A stretch of DNA of 64,000 nucleotides from Melaminivora sp034675505 (GTDB taxonomy: Bacteria > Pseudomonadota > Gammaproteobacteria > Burkholderiales > Burkholderiaceae_C): NCBI GenBank assembly GCA_034675505.1, contig JAUCDD010000023.1:140144-204143 (forward strand). Reading direction: 5' to 3'. The notes under the pieces were generated by a model. That model did not search any database, was not told where the DNA came from, and worked only from the letters and a program-made list of their open reading frames with translations. Of the stretch, positions 8,718 to 18,509 are shown piece after piece (position 1 is the first letter of the stretch; every line of letters begins with the position of its first letter). Made by a program: the position numbers and the translations under genes.

Positions 8718-9275
8718 TCAGCTCAGCAGCCGCGAGGACTTGGGAACATGCGCCAGCAGGAAGTCCATCTGGTCGGCCAGGATGCGCCGGTTGCGCAGGA
8801 TGAAGTCCTCCCACAGGCTGGGCACGTAGGGCGTGTACAGCAGCGGCATGCGCGCCTGCTCGGGCGTGCGCGGGCCCTTGCGGTGGTTGCAGGCGCGGCA
8901 GGCGGTGACCACGTTCATCCAGTGGTTGCGCCCGCCGCGCGCCAGCGGCGCGATGTGCTCGCGCGTCAGCTCGGGCTCCTGGAACGGGCCGCCGCAGTAG
9001 GCGCACAGGTTGCGGTCGCGCGCAAACAGCTTGGCGTTGGTAAGGCTGGGGGTCAGCTCAAAGGGGTTGATGCCCGGCGCGCCGCGCGTGCCGATGATGC
9101 TGCTGATGCTGATGCGCGACTGCAGGCCGGTGGCCGCGTTGTGCCCGCCGCGAAACACCGCCACGGGCGCGCCCAGCTCCCAGCGCACGTCGCCGGCGGC
9201 GTAATGCGTCGCGGCATCCTCCAGCGAAATCCACGATTGCGGCAGCCCCTGGGCCGACAGCTTCAAGACCTTCAC
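8718..9275 (-). CDS. HNH endonuclease-family protein
   Basis: 185 residues from a GTG start at 9275, preceded by a GGGGAGG ribosome-binding site. I chose this start because VKVLKLSAQGLPQSWISLED agrees with the N-terminus I associate with this family in related bacteria. The minus frame stays open far upstream, but only as an antisense shadow of ribF. The HNH core contains CAYCGGPF, LTREHIAPLARGG and NVVTACRACNHRKG, with four zinc-type cysteines as two CxxC pairs. It ends PKSSRLLS. Such stand-alone chromosomal HNH proteins are widespread in beta-proteobacteria, and their biological target is unknown to me. Confidence 0.88.
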   Translation of the reverse strand: MKVLKLSAQGLPQSWISLEDAATHYAAGDVRWELGAPVAVFRGGHNAATGLQSRISISSIIGTRGAPGINPFELTPSLTNAKLFARDRNLCAYCGGPFQEPELTREHIAPLARGGRNHWMNVVTACRACNHRKGPRTPEQARMPLLYTPYVPSLWEDFILRNRRILADQMDFLLAHVPKSSRLLS

Positions 9276-9380
9276 ACCCACCTCCCCTTGCTTTGCCAGG
9301 ACGGGAACGACAGTGCCATCCAGGGGCGCGGACAGTGCACCCCTCGATGAAGCACAATATACCTCTTTCAGGCAAAAACA

Positions 9381-9434
9381 CGCGCCAGCCCTTGCCGGGC
9401 GCCGACGTTCAGCTATCAAAATAAAAGCGCAACG
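9381..9434 (+). repeat. Dispersed GCTAT dyad repeat upstream of ribF
   Basis: Contains CCAGCCCTTGCCGGGCGCC followed by TTCAGCTATCAAAATAAAAG. It ends directly before the ribF ATG at 9435 and may influence ribF or the divergent HNH gene. Confidence 0.65.
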
Positions 9435-10481
9435 ATGAAGATCTACCGTGGCTTCCAGCACCCTGGCGTGGCGCGCAGCTGCGCGTTGACCATCGGCAAC
9501 TTCGACGGCGTGCACCGTGGCCACCAGGCCATGCTGGCGCTGCTGGAGGCCGAGGCGCGCCAGCGCGGCGTGCCCAGCTGCGTGCTGACCTTCGAGCCGC
9601 ACCCGCGCGACTACTTCGCCCGCGCGCACCAGCGCGCCGACCTGGCGCCCGCGCGCATCGGCACGTTGCGCGACAAGCTGTGCGAGCTGGCGCGCTGCGG
9701 CGTGCAGCAGGCCGTGGTGCTGCCCTTCAACGAGCGTCTGGCGCGCCTGCCTGCGCAAGGCTTCATCGACCAGGTGCTGCTGGCCGGCCTGGGCACGCGC
9801 TATGTGCTGGTGGGCGACGACTTCCGCTTCGGCAGCCAGCGCACGGGCGACTACCGGCTGCTCGACGCCGCCGGGCGCGCGCAGGGCTTCGACGTGGCGC
9901 GCATGAACAGCTACGAGGTGCATGGCCAGCGCGTCTCCAGCTCGGCGGTGCGCGGCGCCCTCGCCGCCGGCGACATGGACGAGGCGGCGCGCCTGCTGGG
10001 CCGGCCCTACTCCATCTCCGGCCACGTCGTGCATGGGCGCAAGCTGGGGCGCGAGCTGGGGCGCAGCGGCGACGGCAGCGGCGGCTTTCCCACGCTGAAC
10101 CTGCGCTTCGCGCACTGGAAGAGCGCCGCCAGCGGCATCTTCGCCGTGCTGGTGCATGGCCTGTCCCCTGAGCCCCTGCCCGGCGTGGCCAACCTGGGCG
10201 TGCGGCCGTCGCTGGATGCCAGCGACGTCAACGGCGGCCGCGTGCTGCTGGAGACGCACTGCCTGCAGTGGCCCGCGCACCTGGGGCGCGAGGGGGGCTA
10301 CGGTAAAATCATCCGCGTGGAACTGCTGCACAAACTGCACGACGAGCGCAAGTACGACAGCCTGCCGGCCCTCACCGCGGGCATCGCGCGCGACTGCGAC
10401 GAGGCCCGCGCCTGGTTCGCCGCCGGCGCTGGCGCGGCCCACGCCGAGACCCGCCGCCAAACCACGCGCGACCGAATTTGA
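9435..10481 (+). CDS. ribF: Bifunctional riboflavin kinase / FAD synthetase
   Basis: Makes FMN from riboflavin and then FAD. The N-terminal nucleotidyltransferase domain carries TIGNFDGVHRGHQAML and the C-terminal flavokinase domain carries the GGFPTLNLRF motif followed by GIFAVLVHG. It has 348 residues, slightly longer than average because of a C-terminal tail (GAGAAHAETRRQTT). The spacing to the ileS start is 118 bp, and ribF-ileS-lspA is a common gene order in proteobacteria. The ATG at 9435 follows directly on a dispersed dyad repeat. A clear Shine-Dalgarno sequence is not obvious (AAAAGCGCAACG). Confidence 0.95.
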   Translation: MKIYRGFQHPGVARSCALTIGNFDGVHRGHQAMLALLEAEARQRGVPSCVLTFEPHPRDYFARAHQRADLAPARIGTLRDKLCELARCGVQQAVVLPFNERLARLPAQGFIDQVLLAGLGTRYVLVGDDFRFGSQRTGDYRLLDAAGRAQGFDVARMNSYEVHGQRVSSSAVRGALAAGDMDEAARLLGRPYSISGHVVHGRKLGRELGRSGDGSGGFPTLNLRFAHWKSAASGIFAVLVHGLSPEPLPGVANLGVRPSLDASDVNGGRVLLETHCLQWPAHLGREGGYGKIIRVELLHKLHDERKYDSLPALTAGIARDCDEARAWFAAGAGAAHAETRRQTTRDRI

Positions 10482-10599
10482 CGGGGCCGCCAGCCCCTGC
10501 CGCGCTGCGCAGCGGCACCGGCCTGCCCCGCCCCGCCCGACACCTGCCGCCGCCCCGCCCCACGCGGGCCGGAGCCTCTCTTCCCAAGGCCAGAACCCC

Positions 10600-13455
10600 A
10601 TGTCCGACCCCAACGCCAAGAACGCCCCCGCGAGCGGCTATCGCAGCACGCTCAACATGCCCGACACGCCGTTTCCCATGCGCGGCGACCTGCCCAAGCG
10701 CGAGCCGCAATGGGCGCGAGAGTGGGATGAAAAAGGCATCTACAAGCAGCTGCGCGATGCCCGCCACGGCGCGCCGAAATTTATCCTGCACGACGGCCCG
10801 CCGTATGCCAACGGCCAGCTGCACATCGGCCACGCGGTCAACAAGATCCTGAAGGACATGATCGTCAAGGCGCGCCAGTTGGAGGGCTTCGACGCGCTCT
10901 ACACCCCCGGCTGGGACTGCCACGGCCTGCCGATCGAGAACGCCATCGAGAAGCTGCACGGCCGCAACATCCCGCGCGACGAGATGCAGGCGCGCGGCCG
11001 GGCGTTCGCCACCGAGCAGATCGCGCAGCAGATGCAGGACTTCAAGCGCCTGGGCGTGCTGGGCGAGTGGGACAACCCGTACAAGACCATGAACTTCGCC
11101 AGCGAGGCGGGCGAGTTGCGGGCACTCAAGAAGGTCATGGAGCGCGGCTTCGTCTACCGCGGCCTCAAGCCCGTGTACTGGTGCTTCGACTGCGCCTCGT
11201 CGCTGGCCGAGTTCGAAATCGAGTACCAGGACAAGCAGAGCCAGACGCTGGACGTGATGTTCCCGGCTGCCGAGCCCGACAAACTCGCCGCCGCCTTCGG
11301 CCTGCCCGCCCTGGACAAGCCCGCGTTCGCCGTCATCTGGACCACCACCTCCTGGACCATTCCCGCCAACCAGGCGCTGAACGTGAACCCCGAGCTGGAG
11401 TACAGCCTGGTGGACACCGAGCGCGGCCTGCTGATGGTGGCATCGGCCCTGGTGGACAAGTGCCTGGAGCGCTGGGGCATCGCCGGCACCGTGGTCGCCA
11501 CCGCCCTGGGCGAAAAGCTCGACCACATCAAGTTCAAGCACCCGCTGGCGCACGTGGACGCGGCGTTCGACCGCTTCTCGCCCATCTACCTGGCGGACTA
11601 CGCCACGGCCGAGGACGGCACCGGCATCGTGCATTCCTCGCCCGCCTACGGCGTGGACGACTTCAACTCCTGCGTCGCCAACGGCCTGCGCTACGAGGAC
11701 ATCCTGAACCCCGTGCAGGGCAACGGCGTGTATGCGCCCGACCTGGGCCTGTTCGGCGGCCAGCACATCTGGAAGGCCGCGGCGGTCATCATCGACGCGC
11801 TGCGCGTGGCCGGCCGGCTGCTTCATACGCAGGCCATCACCCACAGCTACCCGCACTGCTGGCGCCACAAGACGCCCGTCATCTACCGCGCCGCCGCGCA
11901 GTGGTTCATCCGCATGGACGAGGGCGAGGGCGTGTTCACCGACCCGGCGCAAAAGCCCGAGCGCACGCTGCGCCAGATCGCGCTGGAAGCCATCGAGCAC
12001 ACGAGCTTTTATCCCGAGAACGGCCGCGCCCGCCTGCGCGACATGATCGCTGGCCGGCCCGACTGGTGCATCTCGCGCCAGCGCAGTTGGGGCGTGCCGC
12101 TGCCGTTCTTCCTGCACCAGGAGACGGGCGAGCTGCACCCGCGCACCATGGAAATCCTGGACCAGGCGGCGCAGATCGTCGAAGCCGGCGGCATCGAGGC
12201 CTGGAGCCGCGTGAGGACCGAGGAAATTTTGGGCGCCGAAGATGCGCCGCACTACACCAAGAGCACCGACATCCTGGAAGTCTGGTTCGACTCCGGCTCC
12301 ACCTTCTGGCACGTGCTGCGCGGCACGCACGCCGGCATGCACCACGACGTTGGCCCCGAGGCCGACCTGTACCTGGAAGGCCACGACCAGCACCGCGGCT
12401 GGTTCCACTCGTCGCTGCTGCTGGCCTCGGCCATCTTCGGCCGCGCGCCCTACCGCGGCCTGCTCACGCACGGCTTCACGGTGGACGGCCAGGGCAAGAA
12501 GATGAGCAAGTCGCTGGGCAACACCGTCTCGCCGCAGGAAGTGAGCGGCAAGCTGGGCGCAGAGATCATCCGCCTGTGGTGCGCCTCGACCGACTATTCG
12601 GGCGACCTGGCGATCGACGACAAGATCCTGGCGCGCGTGGTGGACGCCTACCGCCGCATCCGCAACACGCTGCGCTTTTTGCTGGCCAACGTGAGCGATT
12701 TCGACCCGGCCCAGGATGCGGTGGCGGACGCCGACCTGCTGGAGATCGACCGCTGGGCACTGGGGCGCGCCGCGCAGTTCCAGGCCGAGGTGCTGGCGCA
12801 CTACCAAGTGTATGAATTCCACCCGGTGGTCGCCAAGCTGCAGCTGTTTTGCTCGGAAGACCTGGGCGGCTTCTACCTGGACGTGCTCAAGGACCGCCTG
12901 TACACCACGGCTCCGAAGTCGCTCGCACGGCGCAGCGCGCAGACGGCCCTCTACCAGATCACCCACGCCATGCTGCGCTGGATGGCGCCCTTCCTGTCCT
13001 TCACGGCCGAGGAAGCCTGGAAGGTCTTCGGCCATTCGGCCTCCATCTACCTGGAGACCTTCACCACCCTGCCCGCCGGCGACGAGGGCCTGCTGGCCAA
13101 GTGGCAACGCCTGCGCGAGATCCGCGACGTGGTGAACAAGGAGATCGAGACCGTGCGCACTGCCGGTACCGTGGGCTCGTCGCTGCAGGCCGTGGTGCGC
13201 CTGACGGCCGCGCCCGAGGACCACGCGCTGCTGGCCAGCCTGGGCGATGACCTGAAGTTCGTCTTCATCGTCTCCGCCATCGAGCTGGTGGCTGGCGACG
13301 CCCTCCAGGTCAGCGTCAGCGCCAGCCAGGATGCCAAATGCGAACGCTGCTGGCACTGGCGCGCCGACGTGGGCCACGACGCTGCGCACCCCACCCTGTG
13401 CGGGCGCTGCACCAGCAACCTGTACGGCGCCGGCGAAGCCCGGCTGCACGCCTGA
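10600..13455 (+). CDS. ileS: Isoleucyl-tRNA synthetase
   Basis: 951-residue class I aminoacyl-tRNA synthetase, the normal length for the bacterial type. The HIGH motif is in PPYANGQLHIGHAVNK, KMSKS is in GKKMSKSLGN, and the CP1 editing domain includes WTTTSWTIPANQA. The C-terminal zinc finger is CERCW...CGRC. I chose the ATG at 10600 (MSDPNAKNAPASGYRSTLNM) because it matches the usual N-terminus; the frame is open further upstream only because of high G+C. The stop overlaps the lspA start (TGATG), so the two are translationally coupled. Confidence 0.97.
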   Translation: MSDPNAKNAPASGYRSTLNMPDTPFPMRGDLPKREPQWAREWDEKGIYKQLRDARHGAPKFILHDGPPYANGQLHIGHAVNKILKDMIVKARQLEGFDALYTPGWDCHGLPIENAIEKLHGRNIPRDEMQARGRAFATEQIAQQMQDFKRLGVLGEWDNPYKTMNFASEAGELRALKKVMERGFVYRGLKPVYWCFDCASSLAEFEIEYQDKQSQTLDVMFPAAEPDKLAAAFGLPALDKPAFAVIWTTTSWTIPANQALNVNPELEYSLVDTERGLLMVASALVDKCLERWGIAGTVVATALGEKLDHIKFKHPLAHVDAAFDRFSPIYLADYATAEDGTGIVHSSPAYGVDDFNSCVANGLRYEDILNPVQGNGVYAPDLGLFGGQHIWKAAAVIIDALRVAGRLLHTQAITHSYPHCWRHKTPVIYRAAAQWFIRMDEGEGVFTDPAQKPERTLRQIALEAIEHTSFYPENGRARLRDMIAGRPDWCISRQRSWGVPLPFFLHQETGELHPRTMEILDQAAQIVEAGGIEAWSRVRTEEILGAEDAPHYTKSTDILEVWFDSGSTFWHVLRGTHAGMHHDVGPEADLYLEGHDQHRGWFHSSLLLASAIFGRAPYRGLLTHGFTVDGQGKKMSKSLGNTVSPQEVSGKLGAEIIRLWCASTDYSGDLAIDDKILARVVDAYRRIRNTLRFLLANVSDFDPAQDAVADADLLEIDRWALGRAAQFQAEVLAHYQVYEFHPVVAKLQLFCSEDLGGFYLDVLKDRLYTTAPKSLARRSAQTALYQITHAMLRWMAPFLSFTAEEAWKVFGHSASIYLETFTTLPAGDEGLLAKWQRLREIRDVVNKEIETVRTAGTVGSSLQAVVRLTAAPEDHALLASLGDDLKFVFIVSAIELVAGDALQVSVSASQDAKCERCWHWRADVGHDAAHPTLCGRCTSNLYGAGEARLHA

Positions 13456-13997
13456 TGGCGCGCGCGGCAGGCGCCAGCGCCAAGGCGGCGAGCGGCCGGG
13501 GCGCCGGGAAGATGTGGCCCTGGCTGGCCTGGGCGCTGGTCATCTTCCTGGCCGACCAGTTCACCAAGACGCTGATCCTGGGCTACTACCGGCTGGGCGA
13601 CGCCACGCCGGTGACCAGTTTTTTCAACATCGTGCGCGCGCACAACACCGGCGCTGCGTTCTCCATGCTGGCCGACGCCGGCGGCTGGCAGCGCTGGCTG
13701 TTCACGGGCATCGGCCTGGCGGCAGCCACCTTCATCATCTGGCAGCTGCGCCAGCACCCGGGCCAGAAGCTGTTCGCGTTTTCGCTGTCCAGCATCCTGG
13801 GCGGGGCCATCGGCAACGTGGTGGACCGGCTGCAACACGGCTACGTGGTGGACTTCCTGGACTTCCACTGGAGCGTGCTGTCCGGCATGTTCCACGGCGG
13901 GCATTTCCCTGCCTTCAACCTGGCGGATGCCGGCATCAGCGTCGGCGCCGCCTGCCTGATCGTGGATGAGCTGCTGCGCGTGAAGCGGGCAGCCTGA
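13455..13997 (+). CDS. lspA: Lipoprotein signal peptidase (signal peptidase II)
   Basis: Inner-membrane aspartyl protease that cleaves signal peptides of prolipoproteins. 180 residues with four transmembrane segments. The two catalytic aspartates lie in the conserved contexts GNVVDR and FNLADAGIS. The motif VRAHNTGAAFSML is also typical. The ATG at 13455 overlaps the ileS stop by one base (TGATG), confirming the start and the coupling. The N-terminus is extended by about 20 residues of low-complexity Ala/Gly sequence (ARAAGASAKAASGRGAGK). Confidence 0.95.
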   Translation: MARAAGASAKAASGRGAGKMWPWLAWALVIFLADQFTKTLILGYYRLGDATPVTSFFNIVRAHNTGAAFSMLADAGGWQRWLFTGIGLAAATFIIWQLRQHPGQKLFAFSLSSILGGAIGNVVDRLQHGYVVDFLDFHWSVLSGMFHGGHFPAFNLADAGISVGAACLIVDELLRVKRAA

Positions 13998-14238
13998 GCC
14001 CCCTCGGCCATGCCCGGCGCCGCCCGCTGGCGCCGGCGGCCCTGCACCCGGCCCGCGCACGAAAGCCACGGCCGGGCGCCCGGCGCGGCAGCGCCCCGGC
14101 CTCTGGCCGCGCGATGACAGCGCACCCCGGCAGGTATCTCGCGCCCCTTGCGCTGCAGGGGCCCGGGCAGCGCTATGCTGCAATGTTTGGCGCGCCTGCG
14201 CATGAGCGCAGCCCGCTGCCGGATTTGCAAAACAACAA

Positions 14239-15915
14239 ATGAAGCATCTGTTGAACCTGTTGGCCGCCGTTGCCCTCCTGGTGTGGGGCACGCACCTGGT
14301 GCGCACCGGCGTGCTGCGCGTGTTTGGCGCCAACCTGCGCACGCTGCTGGCGCGCAGCCTGGGCAACCGCTTCACCGCCGCGCTGTCGGGCATCGGCATC
14401 ACCGCCCTGGTGCAGTCCAGCACCGCCACCTCCTTGATGACGGCATCGTTCGTCGGCCAGGGGCTGATCAGCCTGCCGGCGGCGCTGGCCGTGATGCGCG
14501 GCGCCGACATCGGCACCGCCCTCATGGCCATGCTGTTCTCGCAGGACCTGTCGTGGCTGTCGCCGGTCTTCATCTTCGTCGGCGTGGTGCTGTTCATCAC
14601 GCGCCAGGCCAGCACGGCCGGGCGGGTGGGCCGGGTGTTCATCGGCCTGGGGCTGATGCTGCTGGCGCTGGAGCGCGTGGTGCAGGCCACCGAGCCCATG
14701 ATGACCTCGCCGCTCACGCAGCTGCTGCTGACCAGCCTGGCCAGCGACCTGTGGATGGAGATCATGATCGGCGCGGTGCTGGCCATCGTGTCCTACTCCA
14801 GCCTGGCGGTGGTGCTGCTGATCGCGGCCATGGCCGACACCCACGTCGTGCCGCTGGGCATGGCGCTTGGCATGGTGCTGGGCGCCAACCTGGGCAACGG
14901 CCTGGCGGCCGTGCTGACCATGGCGCGCTCCAGCGTCGAGGTGCGCCAGGTGACCATTGGCAACATGGTCTTCAAGATCCTGGGGGTGCTGCTCATGGCG
15001 CCCTTCATCGGCTTGTGGATCCAGCACGTCGAGCCGCTCCTGCCCGGCACGGCGCACAGCGTGGTGCTGTTCCACCTGGCCTACAACATCATCATCAGCG
15101 TCGGCTTCATCGGCTTCACCGACTGGGTGGCGCACTGGGTGGCGCGCCTGTTGCCCAAGCCCGCCAGCGCCCAGGGCGGCCGCCCGCACCACCTGGACCC
15201 GTCGGCGCTGGCCACGCCCTCGCTGGCCATCTCGTTCGCCGTGCGCGAGGCGCTGTACCAGGCGGACGTGGTGGAGACCATGCTGCTGGGCATCCCCGAT
15301 GTGATCCGGCGCAACGACGAGCAGCTGGCCGAGCGCCTGCGCCGCATGGACGACGAGGTGGATGAGCTGTACTCCTCCATCAAGTACTACCTGGCCAAGA
15401 TCTCGCGCGACGACCTGGGCGAGGAGGAAAGCCGGCGCTGGACCGACATCATCAGCTTCACCATCAACATGGAGCAGATCGGCGACATCATCGAGCGCGT
15501 GCTGCAGGACATCGAGGAAAAGAAGATCAAGAAGGGCCGCCAGTTCTCCGAGGCCGGCATGGCCGAGATCTCCGAACTGCACGAGCGCCTGGTGAGCAAC
15601 CTGCGCCTGGGCATGAGCGTGTTCCTGAACGGCAACGTGCGGGACGCGCAGCGCCTGCTGGAGGAGAAGGTGCACTTTCGCAACCTGGAGCGGGCCTATG
15701 CCAGCAGCCACCTGATGCGGCTGTCCGAGCGCAGCGTGCACAGCATGGAGACCAGCTCGCTGCACATCGACCTGATCAGCGACCTGAAGCGCATCAACTC
15801 CCACATCAGCTCGATCGCCTATCCGATCCTGGAGACGGCGGGCGTGCTGGCGCCCAGCCGGCTGCAGAGCCCGCGGGCGGCCGGGGGTGGCGAGGTGCAG
15901 CCCGACCATCCCTGA
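14239..15915 (+). CDS. Na/Pi cotransporter family protein with PhoU-like domain
   Basis: 558 residues. The N-terminal 300 residues are membrane-embedded and carry two Na/Pi cotransporter repeats (first ALVQSSTATSLMTASFVGQG, second SYSSLAVVLLIAAMADTHVV), as in NptA/YjbB. The soluble C-terminal part (about 330-540) is helical and PhoU-like (MEQIGDIIERVLQDIEEKKI). It likely imports or exports phosphate with Na+. No Pho box is visible in the 241-bp upstream region, which otherwise holds only G+C-rich sequence. A possible weak -10 (TATGCT) lies near 14175. A C-terminal Gly/Pro-rich tail is unremarkable. Confidence 0.9.
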   Translation: MKHLLNLLAAVALLVWGTHLVRTGVLRVFGANLRTLLARSLGNRFTAALSGIGITALVQSSTATSLMTASFVGQGLISLPAALAVMRGADIGTALMAMLFSQDLSWLSPVFIFVGVVLFITRQASTAGRVGRVFIGLGLMLLALERVVQATEPMMTSPLTQLLLTSLASDLWMEIMIGAVLAIVSYSSLAVVLLIAAMADTHVVPLGMALGMVLGANLGNGLAAVLTMARSSVEVRQVTIGNMVFKILGVLLMAPFIGLWIQHVEPLLPGTAHSVVLFHLAYNIIISVGFIGFTDWVAHWVARLLPKPASAQGGRPHHLDPSALATPSLAISFAVREALYQADVVETMLLGIPDVIRRNDEQLAERLRRMDDEVDELYSSIKYYLAKISRDDLGEEESRRWTDIISFTINMEQIGDIIERVLQDIEEKKIKKGRQFSEAGMAEISELHERLVSNLRLGMSVFLNGNVRDAQRLLEEKVHFRNLERAYASSHLMRLSERSVHSMETSSLHIDLISDLKRINSHISSIAYPILETAGVLAPSRLQSPRAAGGGEVQPDHP

Positions 15916-16003
15916 GCGGGATTGCCCCCCGCTTGGGGCGTGGAGAACAGGCCACTGCCGGCGCCCGTGGAAAACCCGCGCTGCCGTGCAAACACCCCGT
16001 TAC

Positions 16004-16009
16004 TAGAAT
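16004..16009 (+). promoter_or_regulatory. Possible -10 element of the LuxR-type gene
   Basis: TAGAAT lies 36 bp before the ATG at 16046. A GGGAGG ribosome-binding site follows, 7 nt before the ATG. No good -35 is visible. Confidence 0.35.
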
Positions 16010-16045
16010 GCGCCGGGAGAAGCAGCTCACTCTCCCGGGAGGCCC

Positions 16046-17158
16046 ATGCGTCCAGCCACCACCGCGCGCATCACCAGCCTGCTGTATGACGGCGTGCTGG
16101 ACCCATGCGACTGGCATGCCGGCATGGCCGCTTTCGGCAATGCCGTCGGGGCCTGCGATTTCCATCTGCTCACCACGGACCTGGCGCAAGGCGCCGTGCT
16201 GGAGAGCATCGCCAGCATCGCCCCCGGCCACGAAAAGGCGGTGCAGGAGTACGAGCAGCACTACGCGCTGATCGACGAGCGCGTGCCCATCGCCATGCGC
16301 ATGGGGCCGGGGCAGGTGATGCTGGACCACGAGCACTTCAGCGACCGCCACATATCGCGCAGCGCCCTGTACACCGATTGCCTCGCGCCGCAGGGCATGA
16401 AGCACACCATGGGCCTGATGCTGCGCGTGCAAGGCAGCGTGCAGCAGTACGTGGGCTTCATGCGGCGCGTGGACCAGCCGCACTTCAGCGACGCCGACCG
16501 CCGACTCGCCCTGCACCTGCTGCCCGACGTGGTGCGCGCGGCGCAGCTGCGCGCGCGCGTCGACCAGCTGGCGCGGCACGCGGCGCTGGGGCTGGCCGCG
16601 CTGGACACCCTGGCGCAGGCCGTCGCGGTGCTGGACGCGCGCTGCCGCATCCAGTACTGCAACGCCGCCGCCGAGCGGCTGCTCGCCCGCCCCGGCGCGC
16701 TGGGCGTGCGCTGCGGCCAACTGCACTGCCACGACAGCGCCGCCCAGGCGCGCTGGCAAGCCCTGGTGGCCGCCGCCTGCGCGCGCCAGGGCGGCCCCAT
16801 GGCCGGCGCGCTGCAGCCGGCGCCGGGGCCGCGCGGCCTGGTCGTCACCGTCCTGCCGCTCAACGCCCACCACCTGCTTGCGCCCCGCCATGCGCCCATG
16901 GCGCTGGCGGTCATGGGCGAGCCCGCGCCGGCTGGCGGCCCGGACCCGCGCCTGGTCAGCAGCCTGCTGGGCCTGTCGCCCACCGAAACCCGCCTGGCGC
17001 TGCTGCTGGCCGCGGGCGCGACGGTCAAGGATTTCGCCGCCGCCGAGCGCGTGAGCTGGCACACCGCGCGCACCCACGCCAAGAACCTGCTGCGCAAGAG
17101 CGGCTGCCACCGGCAGGTCGATCTGGTGCGGCTGCTGCTGTCGCTGCCGGCCTGCTGA
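16046..17158 (+). CDS. LuxR-type helix-turn-helix transcriptional regulator
   Basis: 370 residues. The C-terminal 65 residues form a LuxR/GerE-type HTH (LSPTETRLALLLAAGATVKDFAAAERVSWHTARTHAKNLLRKSG). The N-terminal 180 residues have no recognised sensor motif but resemble the input region of stand-alone LuxR regulators in Burkholderiales. A PAS-like stretch lies at about 190-290 (ALDTLAQAVAVLDARCRIQYCNAAAERLL). Its targets and ligand are unknown. The Na/Pi transporter upstream is on the same strand but separated by 130 bp, so a link is not implied. Confidence 0.85.
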   Translation: MRPATTARITSLLYDGVLDPCDWHAGMAAFGNAVGACDFHLLTTDLAQGAVLESIASIAPGHEKAVQEYEQHYALIDERVPIAMRMGPGQVMLDHEHFSDRHISRSALYTDCLAPQGMKHTMGLMLRVQGSVQQYVGFMRRVDQPHFSDADRRLALHLLPDVVRAAQLRARVDQLARHAALGLAALDTLAQAVAVLDARCRIQYCNAAAERLLARPGALGVRCGQLHCHDSAAQARWQALVAAACARQGGPMAGALQPAPGPRGLVVTVLPLNAHHLLAPRHAPMALAVMGEPAPAGGPDPRLVSSLLGLSPTETRLALLLAAGATVKDFAAAERVSWHTARTHAKNLLRKSGCHRQVDLVRLLLSLPAC

Positions 17159-17463
17159 AGCCGGGCGCGCCGGGGCGCCGCCGCGTGCCATACGAGCGCA
17201 CCGCCCTGGCTATCCCGCATGTGCCGCGTCTCATTGCTGCCGGTGTTCCCGACCGGGTTCAGGCGCAGGCACGGCCACGCAAGCCGGGCGCAGCGATGGA
17301 CAGGCCTGCAGGCCGCCCCCCATGGCCGTGCCGAGGAGCGCAGGAAATGCCGGCAGCAGGGCACGTCTCGCTGCTTGCCACCCTTGCCGCGCGGCAAGAA
17401 AAGTGCGTCGCCCGCCGGGAGGAGTCCTGGCCCGAGCACCCAAAAAACCGGCGCAGCCAAAAC
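17159..17463. other. 305-bp intergenic region without a recognised gene
   Basis: Lies between the convergent LuxR-type (+) and symporter (-) genes. It contains the perfect short palindrome CTTGCCGCGCGGCAAG (near 17384) followed by AAAA, which has no T-run in a useful direction. Small open frames here show no family features. I see nothing else in it. Confidence 0.5.
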
Positions 17464-18435
17464 CTACCGGCGCCCCGCGCGCGCATACCGCTGCGCCAGC
17501 ACCGCGCACACCATCAGCTGCAGCTGGTGGAACACCATGAGCGGCAGCACGATCGCCCCCGCCGCCTGCGAATCGAACAGGACCTTGGCCATGGGCACGC
17601 CGCTCACCAGGCTCTTTTTCGAGCCGCAAAAGACGATGGTGATCTCGTCCTCGCGCGAGAACTGCAGGCGCCGCGACAGCCAGGTGGTGAAGCTGAGGGC
17701 CAGCCCCAGGATCACCGCGCACACCAGCAGCAGCCCGGCGAGCGCCATGGGCGGCAGCTGGCGCCACAGCCCGCCCACCACGGCCGCGCTGAAGGCGGTG
17801 TAGACCACCAGCAGCACCGAGCCCTGGTCCACGTACTTGAGCGCTGCCGCGCGGCGCGCCATGAAGGCGCCGATCCAGGGCCGGGCCAGGTGCCCGGCCA
17901 CGAACGGCAGCATCAGCTGCACCATGATGCGCAGCACGCCGCCCAGCACGTCATGCTGGGCGCCGGCGGCCTGCGGCAGCACCAGGCCCACCAGCACCGG
18001 CGTGATGAAGATGCCCAGGAGCGTCGAGGCCGAGGCGCTGCACACGGCCGCCGCCATGTTGCCGCCGGCCACGGCCGTGAACGCGATGGCCGATTGCACC
18101 GTGGCCGGCAGCACGCACAGGAACAGCACGCCCATGTACAGCTCGGGCGTGACCAGCGGCTGCAGCAGCGGGCGCAGCGCCAGCCCCAGCACGGGGAACA
18201 GCGCAAAGGTGCAGCCCACCACCAGCAGGTGCAGCCGCCAGTGGCCAATGCCGGCCAGCACCGCCTCGCGCGACAGCTTGGCGCCGTGCATGAAAAACAG
18301 CAGCGCCACCACGCCGGTGGTGGCGTGCTCCAGCCCGCCGGCGATGGCGCCGCGGGCGGGCAGCAGGCTGGCCAGGGCCACGGTGGCCAGCAGGGCCAGG
18401 GTGAAGTTGTCGGGCAGCAGTCGGGAACGGGCCAT
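17464..18435 (-). CDS. Bile acid:sodium symporter family (YfeH-like) transporter
   Basis: About 323 residues from the ATG at 18435 (MARSRLLPDNFT); an earlier ATG at 18456 in frame is possible. It is hydrophobic, with about nine or ten transmembrane segments. Motifs include HGAKLSREAVLAGIGHWRLH, LPATVQSAIAFTAVAGGN and FCGSKKSLVSGVPMA. These are typical of the YfeH/SBF-like group of Na+-coupled transporters rather than true bile-acid carriers. The substrate is unknown. Upstream lies a nearly palindromic copy of the dispersed dyad repeat. Confidence 0.9.
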   Translation of the reverse strand: MARSRLLPDNFTLALLATVALASLLPARGAIAGGLEHATTGVVALLFFMHGAKLSREAVLAGIGHWRLHLLVVGCTFALFPVLGLALRPLLQPLVTPELYMGVLFLCVLPATVQSAIAFTAVAGGNMAAAVCSASASTLLGIFITPVLVGLVLPQAAGAQHDVLGGVLRIMVQLMLPFVAGHLARPWIGAFMARRAAALKYVDQGSVLLVVYTAFSAAVVGGLWRQLPPMALAGLLLVCAVILGLALSFTTWLSRRLQFSREDEITIVFCGSKKSLVSGVPMAKVLFDSQAAGAIVLPLMVFHQLQLMVCAVLAQRYARAGRR

Positions 18436-18509
18436 GGGAAGGGTCGAAAAGGGCAAAAAATGGAAAAATCAGGTCAAAACCGCCACAAGCCGGCGCGGAT
18501 GAACGAGAT

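Noticed and set aside
8718..10619. A 633-codon minus-strand frame through ribF
   Set aside because: Only the C-terminal 185 codons (HNH protein) are real. The rest is antisense to ribF.
10372..13449. A 1025-codon open frame on the minus strand
   Set aside because: It is antisense to ileS, and arises from the high G+C codon bias. Its translation shows no family features.
14239..14260. Pho regulation of the Na/Pi transporter
   Set aside because: No 11-bp-spaced half-sites are visible in the upstream region.
17384..17399. CTTGCCGCGCGGCAAG palindrome as a terminator
   Set aside because: A perfect stem, but with no loop and no T-run on the correct side for either gene.
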